From Hysterium pulicare CBS 123377 (taxonomy: Eukaryota > Ascomycota > Dothideomycetes > Hysteriales > Hysteriaceae), in NCBI GenBank assembly GCA_000467715.1, contig AJFK01000485.1:1-64000 (forward strand): a stretch of 64,000 nt of DNA, read 5' to 3'. This document shows, piece by piece, positions 34,628 through 45,973 of the stretch. The translations under genes were made by a program, and so were the position numbers. Numbering within the stretch: the stretch's first letter is position 1; each line of letters opens with the position of its first letter. The notes under the pieces were generated by a model, which was given only the letters and a program-made list of their open reading frames with translations, did no database searches and was not told the origin of the DNA.

Positions 34628-36734
34628 CTATTCCTCTTTTGACTCTTTCGCCAATACACCATTGGCACTACTTTCAGTTTCCGTCTCGCTTCCCCTAGAC
34701 TCCTCATCTTTCATCCTGTCTTGCTCAATATCCGGAGCCGGGGCAAACTTCGACTTCATTCTGATCTTCTTTCCTAATACGTAGAAGATGATCGGCATCG
34801 GAACGAGTACCAAAGCTACGCATCCTAACAGCGTAGAAGCCCACTCAATGCCCATGCCTTCGAACATGTAAGTTGCGAAGAGCGGGAAGACACCTCCGAA
34901 AATCGATCTCATAAACGTGTTGGCGGCGATCGCTGAAGCAGCAAACATGAGGTAGGCGTCGACGATGTAGTTTAGAAGAGATAAGAAGATGCTGAAGATG
35001 CCAAAACCGGTGAAGAGGCCGGACAGGACGGGGACGATCCAAGGGATTGTGCCTTGATAGCCAGTCCAGCCGAACCAGAAAAGGCCAACAGCAAAGAAAA
35101 CTCCACCAACGATCGCAATGGGCAGACGCCATTCTGGGACGGGGATATTGTTGTTGGCTTCTAGCTTCTTGACGTACCGCGGATTAGTGACAACTATGAC
35201 GACAAAGGCGATTAGTTCTCCGATAAGCATGCCGAAGTATGCAAGACCGCCTACGCCTTCATTCCATCCGTATACACCTTGAAAAACGAGGGCGTAGGCT
35301 GTCAGAAAGAGATACAATAAGCCATATATGAAACTCATATAAATCGTTATCAGCAACACTATCGGTTCGGTAAATAGAATCCGCATCGGACGCGAGACGT
35401 TCTTGATGATGAGTTCTTTAAAGTCGACTTCGATTTCTTCTTGCTTTGCATGAATGCCCCAATTCTTGGTTCGGCGGCGTAGTTCAGCGGCTTTAGCAAC
35501 TAGAACAACAGGAGGGTAGGTTTCCTGAAGGAAGACGGTGATGAGTCCAAATGCTGTGAAGCCCATAATAGCTGATATGTACTCAGTCCAGCGCCAACCA
35601 AGGTAAGATATGGTAATGAAGCCGCCAATGAATGGCGCAAGGAGGGGACCCATAAATACGGTGGCAGAGAACACAGCGACTGCTAAACCTCGGACCTTGT
35701 TGTTGAACATGTCCGCGAACACTGCGGCAACAACAGCAAGAGGGCAGGAGCCAAAGAGGCCGCCAAAAAACCGGCAGATGAGTATAGTTTGCAAGTCTTT
35801 GGCAACCGCTACCGCCAGTGAGAATATTGCGAATCCAAACGCCGCAACGACCAATGGTGGCCGACGACCGTACAGTTCCGAACATGGAGCCCACATCTGC
35901 AATTGCATCTTAGAAAACTTTCTCGCGAATGCGTACTTCGCTAACTTACAAGAGGACCAAAAGCATATCCAAAAACGAACAACGATGTTCCAAGGGTCCC
36001 AACTTCTTGAGCAACGCCGAATTGCATAGATACAGGCCGAATGGCTGGCGAGAAAATACTGGAGCCCATTGTTGCAGCGAGAGCATCAAAAGCTAAGATT
36101 GCACCAATATATAGCCTATTCCATTGTTAGTTACCCAATATCTGCATACAAAAGTCGTCGATACTGACTTCTTGTTCAGCGCCCAATTCTGTGCGTGCAT
36201 TGGGTCATCGACACCATCGTATTCCACGACGTATTCCTCCCTATCCGGTAATAGCGGTGGATATGGTTTTCCCGCACCTAGTGTAGGCAGAGGCTTTTCC
36301 TTTCTCGTAGTTGTTCGTTTCTTGAGGTCAGCACCCACGGTAGCAAAGTGCTGGCTTCGATGTGTCTCGATTCGTCGAATAGCCTCGGGATTCGTCTCAG
36401 TCGGGTGCCGATATAGGGATCCAGAAGTGGCGGTAGCGGCAGTAACCCTTCTATTCAATGATTGCGGTTGTGTGCGAATTTGTTCCAGCCGTGGGGCGGA
36501 TTCGGCGGAGGAGGTAGAGCTTGAAGAGGAGGCTGAGCTGTGTCGCGACAATGGAGTTTCAGCTTCTTCTGTAGGGCGAGATGGAGTATTAGCCTCAGGA
36601 GGTTGCTCCGGAGGGTTGTGGCCATATCGTTCATGGTATTGCCGTCTGAATTCTCCGTTCGTATCCCACTCGGTGAAGCGTCTGGGTGAGGCATCCGCCT
36701 CGTTCCTTAACATCTCATAGTCTTCTTGCTCCAT
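34628..36734 (-). CDS. MFS multidrug transporter, DHA1 type
   Basis: Three exons (36734-36169, 36115-35950, 35896-34628) give 666 residues with 53 bp introns. The soluble N-terminus of about 190 residues is Ser/Glu-rich and ends in DPMHAQNWALNKK, the usual 'DPxxPxNWxxxxK' entry to DHA1 pumps of the Flu1/Tpo1/Qdr kind. TM1-4 include SSIFSPAIRPVSMQFGV and LGTSLFVFGYAFGPLLWAP, then motif A-like ELYGRRPPLV and FFGGLFGSCPLAVVAAVFAD. The antiporter-type GPLLAPFIGGF and FLQETYPPVVL follow. 12 TM are expected at the plasma membrane. The acidic tail ends KESKEE. Substrates are unknown; relatives export azoles, polyamines and secondary metabolites. Confidence 0.92.
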
Positions 36735-37465
36735 ATTGGATCAGCGAGGCACACCAGGTCTGGTCTGCTGATGCCAATCGATGGTGTTTTCGCAACTCAG
36801 GCGTCGGTAATTAGGGTGGTAGTAACAGCAGGATCGACAGCTATCCGAGGTCAAGGAGGGATGAATGAACAATAAACTGTAGCTGGAGAGAAGGAGGGAA
36901 GAAAAGGCATGGAAGAGGCGACACAACATGACGGCATGCGGCCATTTTGAATGTTCTGAACGGAGCCATGATGAATGTCGGATGTTGGCTTCGGTTGGGG
37001 AAGGCTAAGAAAAACGGCCCAACTACTCGGCCATCTGCGTTGCTGCAACGGGGCGACTTCTAACCCTTACAGAGTCCAGGCGAGGCATACAATTGGCTTT
37101 TCCAACGACCATGCTAGCAATTGGATGCAAGTAGGGGTTGAAAAGGGCCGCATTGCCTCCAGCCCTCCAGCCGTCGATTTCCGCCGTCTTGTATGCAGAA
37201 CTTGTCGATGACGTAGAGTTAAGTTGCCGATAAGATAAGAACTAGCATGGCCGCCTCACAAAATTTTCACTGCGAAGAAAATTTGCAACGGCCCAGGTGG
37301 ACAGCAGGACGTCGTAGCGAGAAAGAATAGAACACTCAATTAAACACTACTGACTAACTACAATTCTGAAAGTCTGAAAGGAACTCGTCATGAACAAAAG
37401 CAAACACGGCCTCAAGCAAGCAACCCAGCACCGAACCACCATCTTGAGCCGTCTATCACTTCCGT
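36735..37465. other. Intergenic stretch
   Basis: Promoter of the DHA1 pump gene on the left side and 3' flank of the But2 gene on the right. Nothing else is recognised. Confidence 0.45.
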
Positions 37466-38674
37466 CTAGCACTGGCGCATGTACAGGCCGATGGGCGAAG
37501 GGTTCCAGTCCTGGAAGTACTCCAACGTGAGGGTGCCATTGCTGCACATCGCGTAGCCAACCTTCTCGCCAGCCGGGCACTCTCCCGTCCAAACGACATA
37601 TCCGTTGCCAGGCTTGAGGTCAATGAAGCCGTATTCTGCTTCCTTGGAAGGCCGGTTCGACCAGCTTGTCTCCTGTGTTACAGGCGCTTGGAGTTTGAGG
37701 AAGCCAACATCGCCATGTCCAGACGCGGTCCAGTCGCTCGTTTCCATCTCGCCCTTCTCCGGGAACAGGAAAATCAGCGAGCAGGTCTTGTTCTCGTAGG
37801 ATTCCGGAATGTCGAAGTTGAAGCCAGAGCAGACCGTGGGGCTGACGCAGCCACTGAATGAGGTGCCGAAGGCCTTCTTGGGTTTGGTTTCGTCGACAGG
37901 AACAATTAGGTGTGGGAACTCGAATGGGCCAGAAAGATCAGCTGGGCAATGGCATTGATGTCCAGACAGACAGCCTCCAGGGTAATGTTGAACGTGCGGA
38001 GGGCCGGTTGGGCGTTGTGGAGGACCGACTGGGCGAGATGGTGGTAGGAGTGGATGGCAGTTCGCATGTCCAGGAATCGCTCCCGGAACGCAACCCGAGC
38101 TATTTCCAGGAGGGCCAACCGGACGATATATCGAAGGGGGTGTGGGAAGGGTTGGAGGTTTGCAACTGGAAGTCTCCGAGAGACAAGAGCCGTTTGCAGT
38201 CAAGGTGATCTCGACACATTTGGCTTGGCCAGGCGCGGGTCTTGTGTAGATGTTCCATTCTCCGAAGTCGTTGACCGGGCATGCCCAGAACTCGTCTTTG
38301 CCGTGATATTCGAAACTGCCATCGCAGCCGACCGAGAAGCCGGAGGTTGCTGTTTGAAGTCAGCAAGATGACATTGGAGGGAGGGAGATAGATCACTAAC
38401 GTGTAGCACCCTCGTCACACTGCCACTGAGTGGTTGGGGGAGTCAGGATGCATCCTCTGCCATGGGAATCGTAGACGCTCGAGGAGCTCATGCAGTATGT
38501 GCCATCCGGCATCTTTCCACCGATCCGATTCTGTCCATCACCGAGCTGTCCGATCTTGCCAGAAGCGGAAGTAGGGCCGTGAGCTGTGAGTTCGAAGCAG
38601 CATCTGTCATGCTGGGGGGCAGCCGTGACTAAGGCACCGAGACCGAGTGCCGTGAAGGCGACAGCGTGCTTCAT
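37466..38674 (-). CDS. Secreted But2-domain protein
   Basis: Two exons (38674-38401, 38349-37466; 51 bp intron, GATP|TSGFSVGCDG) give 385 residues. Residues 1-20 form a signal peptide (HAVAFTALGLGALVTAAP). A Cys-rich N-terminal module follows (CCFELTAHGPTSASGKIG, GQLGDGQNRIGG, GRGCILTPPTTQWQCD, FWACPVNDFGEWNIYTRP), then a Pro/Cys/His-rich linker of about 75 residues. The C-terminal ~150 residues are the 'ubiquitin 3 binding protein But2' C-terminal domain: FPHLIVPVDETKPKKAFGTS, FNFDIPESYENKTCSLIFLF and YFQDWNPSPIGLYMRQC. Despite the domain name, fungal members with signal peptides are extracellular or wall proteins of unknown role. The long linker is unusual. Confidence 0.85.
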
Positions 38675-40130
38675 GTTGACCGTCGGCGAAAGAAGGGAGG
38701 ATCAAGTGCTAGTGGTGACGAAGAATGCTTGGATAATGGGATGGATGAGAAGAATAGTCGAGCGTGGGGTGAGAGTAATGATGCTCGAGAGTGATGAAGA
38801 AAAGAAGAAGAAGAAGTGGATGGGGAGAAATGCTTTTAAGGCGTGTTGACTGTTGACGTGAAGAGCTTCCATGGAAATGGGTTTGGGAAGCAGCATGTTG
38901 CCCATCGTGGAAGTATGCGGTACGGCTTCCTTCCTTGAAACTGGGGACGCTTGCCATTGTCGCAGATCAACCGCAAGTACTCAAGCATCATACCCGCTAC
39001 AGGCGGGTGTGCTTACTCTTTACTCGTGATTCCTACCGCAAGTCCGATTGACGTTGCGAAGGATGGGCATAGCTTCATGCGATAGCCTGTGAAGGACTAC
39101 TGGACGTGAGGTTGAGTGAACACGTTCCGAACTCCAAGCATGCTTCATCCGCGCCTTGAATGTTATTCAACATGTTTCCAATGACGAGATTGATCGACGC
39201 TGCTTTCAACCAACCTCGCGAAATGGAACTTTGATTTATAACGCTCAATCCGGCAGAGATCAAGTAATCCGTCATATTGAGAGATCCAAGCAATCTTTGA
39301 TAGCATTGCACAGAGGGGCAATTGAGATTGGAGGACATGCCCGTATGTCTTGAGCAGACGCATATCCTCAATGGCAAATGCTTCGAGGCAATGTCGAGCG
39401 CTTTCATCGTGCAGCACCATCTCTCGGTAAAGGGCCGATGCCACTCTATAGGATAGCAGCCAAAGCTGTCCAACGCCTCGTCCATTGCATTCTGCGGGAC
39501 ATTTGCATGGCAAGATTCAAAAGGGTGAGGTTACTCGCGATGTCAGGCTTCTCCGGGTCTTTTCTGCAGGCTAACATGGCGCCACTCGGAAATGCCGGCC
39601 CGAAAATATCGGCCCGAAAATGTCGGCCCGAAAATGTCGGCCGAAATGTCTTCCTCTCTCTTCTTCTCACAGCCCAGACTTCAACTCCATCAAGAGAGTC
39701 AAGATGAAATGCTGCCGACCAAGTTCTGCATCCGGCGATAGGTACCCAACAAGTCTAGGTAGGCCAACCCGATCCTTTCCTTCCCGTCCCGGGACAACGG
39801 AACTTGTCCCAGCATCGCTCATCCCCGTCCATGGCGTCTCCTCTGCTGCATACGTCCGGACGAACGATTCGTCGAGATGATTCACTCGGGTCTACTTCCG
39901 CCCTTCCCCACGTGGAAACTGCATGGTGTTGCCTCACTCTCTCCAGTGGCGCTTAGCCCTCGTGTGCTGCAGACCTGCATCGAGTCTTTTGCTGGAGCTA
40001 TGTTCATCTATTACTACTGCTCTTGGTAAGGTGGAATTGCGATAGATGGGCATGAATCTCTGAACTTTATCTCGCTCTCTGAACTTTCGAGCTTCTTAAA
40101 ACCAGTCCCTCGGCGGTCTTTGTCGCCTCC
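38675..40130. other. Intergenic with 14-nt tandem repeat
   Basis: The left end is the promoter of the But2 gene. Minus-strand frames at 39513-39075 (pieces such as LLSYRVASALYREMVL and DESARHCLEAFAIEDMRLL) have protein-like composition in two frames and might be remnants of a gene, but no family is recognised. A short tandem repeat lies at 39596-39649. Confidence 0.4.
39596..39649. repeat. 14-bp tandem repeat, about four units
   Basis: Units CGGCCCGAAAATAT, CGGCCCGAAAATGT (twice) and a shortened CGGCCGAAATGT lie head to tail in intergenic DNA. Confidence 0.9.
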
Positions 40131-40178
40131 TTGTCTAAACCGTTGCATCCATTGATCGCATCCATTACTGGAATGAAG

Positions 40179-40665
40179 ACGTCCACATGTCTAACCATAC
40201 AAAGGTACATTTACACACTCATGGTGTTTGGTAGAATTATAATACTCCCTGGAGAGGTCGCCCATTTCCCAAAACCAAATTACGTGGATCCCGCTACCCG
40301 AGTTCCCATTGTATTAGGTCTCATCATCTCGACGTGCATCATCATGTTGTTGTTTCTTGGAGGATGCCTTTACGCACGAATGAATATAAAAGGCTTTTTG
40401 GCCGTCGATGACTGGATTATGTTAGTTGCAGGCCTTCTCGCTGTCGGCATTTCGATTCTAGCTGCTGTGTCATGCAAATACGATTTGGGCTATCACCTAT
40501 GGGATCTACGACCGGAGTGGGCCAACCCATACTACAAGGTAGCACTGCTGCTAAGAGAACTGCTGATTTGGTTATTGCTAACAAGATCATCCACCAGATC
40601 GGCTTCGCATTTCAAATTATGTACCCCATCACTTCGGGGACTATTGTAATGAGTGCCCGTCATAC
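40179..40665 (+). pseudogene. Rhodopsin-like membrane protein gene truncated by a MITE
   Basis: Exon 1 ends at 40538 and exon 2 starts at 40598 (59 bp intron with a TTGCTAAC branch site). It encodes the first TMs of a fungal rhodopsin-like protein: RVPIVLGLIISTCIIMLLFL, NIKGFLAVDDWIMLVAGLLA, VSCKYDLGYHLWDLRPEW, and YYK|IGFAFQIMYPITSGTIVMS. The DDW-x(n)-GLG-H-WD pattern is diagnostic of the family. Coding sense stops at about 40655, where MITE copy 2 begins, and the remaining four TMs are not found downstream. The first ATG of the frame is near 40173-40230; the exact start is unsure. The intact relative at 22682 shows what is missing. Confidence 0.75.
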
Positions 40666-40848
40666 GGGGTGTCATAACTCGTCTATTCAGAGAATAGGTC
40701 TGTGCCTATCACCTTCTACACTGCCAGCGTACAAAGTCGATTTGACCTTGGTACAAGGATGTAAAGCAAGTTGCCGCCTTTGAGATTATAGGATAAAACC
40801 TATCCAGGCTCGCGCGGTTTTGGCAACTCACAGTACGACGAATAATGG
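40666..40848. mobile_element. MITE copy 2 (about 183 bp)
   Basis: The left end GGGGTGTCATAACTCGTC and the right end TACGACGAATAATGGG correspond to the terminal inverted repeats of copy 1 (5130) and copy 3 (48919). The interior keeps CTATCACCTTCTACACTGCC, GATTTGACCTTGGTACAAGG and AAGCAAGTTG at the matching positions. It is the most diverged copy, and its right terminal bases have decayed. It sits at the 3' break of a receptor-like gene. Confidence 0.7.
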
Positions 40849-41865
40849 GAAGTTGAGTATTGAGCATCAAGAAAGAAGAAATTACCCTTTCAGAACCACT
40901 GGGGTGTTTTCCCGCCACATGTACATGACGATGTAACCAGCTCCAACATGATTTTATCGGCTGGTTGAGGGGTTCATTTTTAGCCACATAGGTGGCGCTG
41001 ATGGAAGTTGGGGGATGACAACAAACCGCCTATTCATGAGATATAAGTGGTGTCGATAATGGGCGCATACAAGCCGGCACCTCAGCTTGGCCAAGCAGTT
41101 GGGATGCAGGTTCAGAATATCATGGTATGTGTGTGGGTCGCTGCCTGAAAACGCCTCAATGCGCCCTCGTCTACGTGGGCCGTCCCGTAGCCTCACTTTT
41201 TACCAACAAGGCAGACTCCTAATATTGCGTCGAAATCACCAGCCATCTTACGCGTAGTAGACAAACGAAAGAAAAATTTCTCTCTTGTATCTCAATCTTG
41301 CATGCTGCGAGCCTGAGATCATCTAGCTGGGGGATGGTTATTCCGTACCGTCTGCGCTTTCCCGGACACCCCTCTTCCGAGCCATCTCTCACATCACTAC
41401 CCTACTCTTTGTACACTCATTTTACGACTCTGCGAAAGAGTGAATAGTCCTGGCGCTTCTGAATGATGGATCCAACCCAAAAACCAGGCCTGGTTCTACA
41501 GTCGGACGGTATGAAAAGAAGGCATCCAAAGCCTCAACGCCACGAACTTGCCTTTTGATGTAAGCATCCCGCGTGGACACCTTGTCCATTGGCCAACTAC
41601 GAACTGATGTTCTCACCCGAACGCTCTTAGCGCTTCGATTAGGAAAGGCGATGTGATCATCTTCTCTCAATCAAAATGCACCTCGTCATGCAAATTTGTT
41701 TTCGAACCTTTGCTGTATGGTAAGGCATACACTTCTGGAGCCTGCTGGAAAATCCGGAGGTACCGCTTGAACATAATCTTCAGCCGTCTGATATAAAGGT
41801 GGATCCATATCTGCTATTATATTGCACTCAAGTAGGCGCTTGTACAGACGGGCGGCAAAATACTC
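40849..41865. other. Intergenic stretch
   Basis: No remainder of the truncated receptor gene is found here. Frames on the minus strand (41196-40954, 41670-41422) show no motif. The right end is the promoter of the HeLo-like/ankyrin gene. Confidence 0.45.
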
Positions 41866-44800
41866 ATGGTTGACCCATTCTCTATTATATCCGCCTCGAT
41901 CGGCCTATCAGATGTCGCTGTCCGAGCAATACGAGAAATATTCAAGCTTATTTCGGCATTGACCGAAGCCTCGGCGGAACTACGTTACCTTCATCGTCAT
42001 CTCGTTAGTCTCGAGGTCCTTCTCGTTCGGATCAAGGCTTTGAGAGATTTATATGCTACGTCCGGTCTACTGCACGTCAATGAACAGGTTTTCCACGATA
42101 TCGATGACGAACTTGGGTTATTTTTGGATGACCTTAGTCAACTTCGTAAACTACTTGAAGGCCCGGAAATACGTGTAAACTCTGCTATAAACCGCTTCGG
42201 GAAGAGGATCAAATCCGTCTTCCACGAAGATAAAATTGCGAAGCTCGCTGAAAGACTCGAAAGAAGGAAGCTCTCTTTCTCAACGGCGTTGTCTATTCTC
42301 GGAAGGTAAAACAATAGGATGAGTGCCGCGGATGGTATAGGCTAACGAAGCTAGGCGCAATGAAGTCGAAACTCGAACAACACTGAACAAGATTCGAAAT
42401 GCTCAAGACATGATCAGAAGGGAGGTCGGGAGCAACACAAAAGCAGTTCACTCTCTTGCATATGGATTGAATCAATCTCAACTAGTCGCGACAAATGAGC
42501 ACCGCCGAACGTCGCAGAGAGTTATTCAAGACCTTTGCGCAAACAGGAATGCGATTACCTCAATTAAGGATGCCCAGGAAAGACTCCAGTCTACTATAGC
42601 TTCCGGGTTTTCTCTGACAAGGGACCAGCTTGCCATCATACAGTCGAATAGCACGGCCGCTAAAGAACAACTTTCTCAGCTATCCCAACACGCGCAATCG
42701 AAACTTGACAAGCTAGACCGAATTGACGACATGGTTGAAAACTTGAACAATTTTCAATTTAACGTTTCTCGAGATCGAAATCAGAGCTCTGTCATCATCA
42801 ATGGGTCTGCTGAGAAAGCTGCCGCTTCTCTACAAATGGTCCTCTTACATCTCGAACAAATTTTCTCTACAGTGAATCGGCAGCCGGAGTCATCGGTCCT
42901 TTCACGTGATGATATTGAATGGCTCGAGAAGGACCTCAAGGCTCTCCTGGCTGCTGTCTTTGTGCAGGCTTCTCAAGAACTTACTGGGTCAAAGCGAAAT
43001 GCCGTGTTTGTGGATGGACGTAGACCAACCCAGCCGATCAGCATGCAGCATTTATTCGAAAACCACCAAGCCACATGTAATGATTTTGACTTTACGCTGG
43101 ACCATACAGCATCCAAGAAAAGGGGGGGAGTCGTAGAAATACAAGAGACCAAAGTCGAAGTTAACCTATTCATTGGCAAAGTAACACTTTTCCTATCGAA
43201 GACATATGTCAACCAGTCTTTTCGGCAGTGCGACCGGTATATTGATGGTATTCGACTTCTATTCTTTCCTCGAAACGAAATTCCAGTATGTGGCTTTGCA
43301 GCTTCATCAAGTTACAATTGGCGAGGTCGTCCAAGAATTTATCCTCTTTTATCGACGTTCGGCGTTCTCGCCGGCAGTGAACCAGTTTGGGGTATTATCG
43401 AAAAAGGTGATATTAACGGTATGCGCGAGCTTCTGAGTAAGCATCATCACATGCATCCGAATGATCGAGATGTTGATTACGGCAACAGCCTACTTGGGGT
43501 ATGTATTGCATCTCCGTCTTTGAAATACCACGTCGCCCGATCAAATGTTTTTATTTAATTTCTTCTCTATCCATGCCAGGGCAAGATTACATGATTGTCT
43601 GTCGCAGATCCGGAGGGTCCATTTAATGATGGTCCTAAGTGAGCCTGCCTTTTCCATACGGACCTTCACCGACGATAAGACAGGCAGTCATCGGAAAGCC
43701 TGCATGCTATGCATATCAAGGCGGTCGTGATGTGCGGGGCTTTTGGGCTCCTCTCTGGCCCCTCGAGCACACTTTATACACGAGGGTGTATCCTTTGTGC
43801 GCATTATACTATGCGCAGGGACGATATTCCATTCAATTAAGAGCCACGAATTACGCCACGAATTAAGCTACCTCTAATCAACCTTTTCTTTGTTGGTCGG
43901 GTATCCCTCGAGGATTTCTAATAGATCGGGTCTTCACTCTATGTCTCGCTTTATCGTCATAATCCCTGATCTACTCCTACTCAATCCTGATGACAGCATT
44001 TTGCTACATCGGCACCACTCTTTTTGAAGCTAAATCATGTTTAAGCATAGCTGATTATTTGCAGTGGGCAGCGTGGAATCATCAGGTGGAGATTTGTGAC
44101 CTTCTGATACGGGAGGGCGCTGATCCTATGAATTGCGACGCGTGAGTGCCAACTCTTGACCCTTTACTTGAGGGGAACTGATACGATACAATGTTTTTGG
44201 GTGTAGGGACGGTTATTCTGCACTGAGCATATTCTACCGAGCCTTGTCGCAAAACTCTCAACACGGTATACGAGTCGTTGACGGCACACGAGCACTGATC
44301 GCAGCTTGCGGCGGAGGCGATATTGTAGAACCCGATAGACATGTTGACTGGACCGGATCTACAGTAGGAAGCTTCTCTCATGGCATTGTTAACCGGGCTA
44401 TTCTTGAGATGTTTCCTGCTTGGATAGACTCAAACTCAGTCGACCAAGCCTACGAATCTTTACAACTTCTCCTCCAATCCGGCGGTGACCCGAATGAGCG
44501 GAATGGATGGGGCCGCACTTCACTATTCTCGGCTGCTTTTCAGGTCCGCCTCAATATTCTTCCTCGTGTAATCACCCTACTTATCAAGTACGGAGCCGAT
44601 CCTTGCATCTCTGACGGTGATGGGGAAGGACTCCTCCATAGGCTACTTTTGACACTATGCGGTTGCGAGCTACTTAGTATGGACGCCTCCTGGATGGAAG
44701 ATATGGTGCAAGTAGTAGTCTCGCTATTGCGGGCAGGTTGCGACCCGAATCTCAGTAAAGGAGATGGATGGACACCATCAGATAATGCGTTGGCGCCGGC

Positions 44801-45314
44801 AGCATGGGTCATCTGGTGTGAATCCCTGGTTCGTACAGGACAGAACCCAGAGGAAGTCCTTCGACAGGATGACGAACGTGATGGCCTGGAATGGTCTGAA
44901 GCCGACATCGCGAAAAGATACAGACGTGTTCTCAGAAGATATCGATCTTCAGGTAATCCCAATCAGGACATGTTCGGACTCCTAGAAAAGGTCGGAACAT
45001 CCTGCCGTACATGCGGAAGTCATTGGCTGTGGCAGGAAAAGCGGTCGCCGTTCGACCTGATGGGAACATACTTGAACGGCGATCTTGGGTATCATCAGCA
45101 ACTTCACAACCACCAAGGAGGAGCTCCCTGTGCAAACTATCTATCCAAAGGCGGCTGCACTCATCCTGATCATGAAGAGGGGTACCCGCCATGGCCTACT
45201 GCGCGACAGCTTAGCTGGAGGAAGCATGTTGCGTATAAACTGTGGCGAGAGGGGATGCTTGGTACCTCGCTCATGGATGCAGAAGCTTGGGCAAAGATTG
45301 AGTCTTCACTTTGA
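41866..45314 (+). CDS. HeLo-like N-terminal domain plus ankyrin repeat protein (STAND/NLR-like)
   Basis: Four exons (41866-42305, 42355-43498, 44065-44141, 44207-45314) give 922 residues. Residues 1-110 match the fungal STAND N-terminal (HeLo-like/SesA-like) pattern: MVDPFSIISASIGLSDVAVR, then an all-helical ELRYLHRHLVSLEVLLVRI. Residues 150-300 are coiled-coil-like (SQLSQHAQSKLDKLDRIDDM). No P-loop or NACHT domain follows. Ankyrin repeats start near residue 490: GNSLLG|WAAWNHQVEICDLLI, REGADPMNCDADGYSAL, LQSGGDPNERNGWGRTSLF, LIKYGADPCISDGDGEG and LLRAGCDPNLSKGDGWTP. The C-terminus has Cys/His clusters (CRTCGSHW; CANYLSKGGCTHPDHEEG) that could bind zinc. Intron 2 is 566 bp and lies inside an ankyrin repeat. 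A role in self/non-self or stress-triggered cell death is inferred from the N-terminal domain. Confidence 0.8.
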
Positions 45315-45618
45315 AGACTCTATGTATTATAATGTTTCTATCAAGATGTTGCATGAGTGTCAATAGCAATCCGACCCAAGAATTACGAATCAATTGTGGA
45401 TTTGAGGGCACGTCACTGGCAATGGAGTGAGGTGCGTTACTTTATAATAGATCACGCATATTCGAGCTTCCTCAGCCAAGACTCACTTTCATTCGGTGTC
45501 AGGAGTCATAACACGCGACATAAAACACTCTCCAGAATACACATTCCACCTACCTACCATCTTTCCCTTCTTCATCCATCAACCCGAAATGTTGACGCAG
45601 CACCGAAGGACCATCAAC

Positions 45619-45810
45619 ATGAAATTTCACGTCGTCGTCTTCCTCTTTCTTGCTCCCGCCATCCTCTGGATGCTAGCCAGTCCAGTTCACGCTACTTGAA
45701 GAAATGCAGAGAATGAGTTCGATCGGCGCGTATGCTTGTTCTGCTCAGCTATCTACTCCACCGGTCGCTACTTATCATGTGCGGCTTCGGGATGTAACAA
45801 CGATGATGGG
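45619..45810 (+). pseudogene. Small secreted cysteine-rich peptide gene, copy A (looks broken)
   Basis: A short reading frame 0.3 kb downstream of the HeLo-like/ankyrin gene starts with a hydrophobic signal-like segment (VVVFLFLAPAILWMLA) and contains the cysteine motif CLFCSAIY, then SGCNNDDG directly before a GT. It aligns over about 60 residues with the copy at 59.4-59.6 kb, including identical spacing from the signal segment to the first cysteine. I do not recognise the family; it resembles small secreted effector or antimicrobial-type peptides. The copy appears broken (about one break). Further exons are not resolved. Confidence 0.5.
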
Positions 45811-45973
45811 GTAGTTTGTATCTCAGAAATGGCTCATGTGTATACACCTGATGTGAGTAGACTGTCAAGAAGAAGATATATTATTGGGATGATGATTGGT
45901 AGTCAGATCTCCTCCGCTTAGGACGTAGAGGTGAAGGAATGGCACGGACTTCATGACTGGTTAACAAGTAGCC

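Noticed and set aside
36124-36720. 198-codon plus-strand frame
   Set aside because: Antisense shadow of the Ser/Glu-rich N-terminus of the DHA1 transporter.
39075-39513. Minus-strand frames with protein-like text (CLEAFAIEDMRLL), first thought to be a transcription-factor C-terminus
   Set aside because: The pieces lie in different frames and no Zn2Cys6 motif or family match could be supported by eye.
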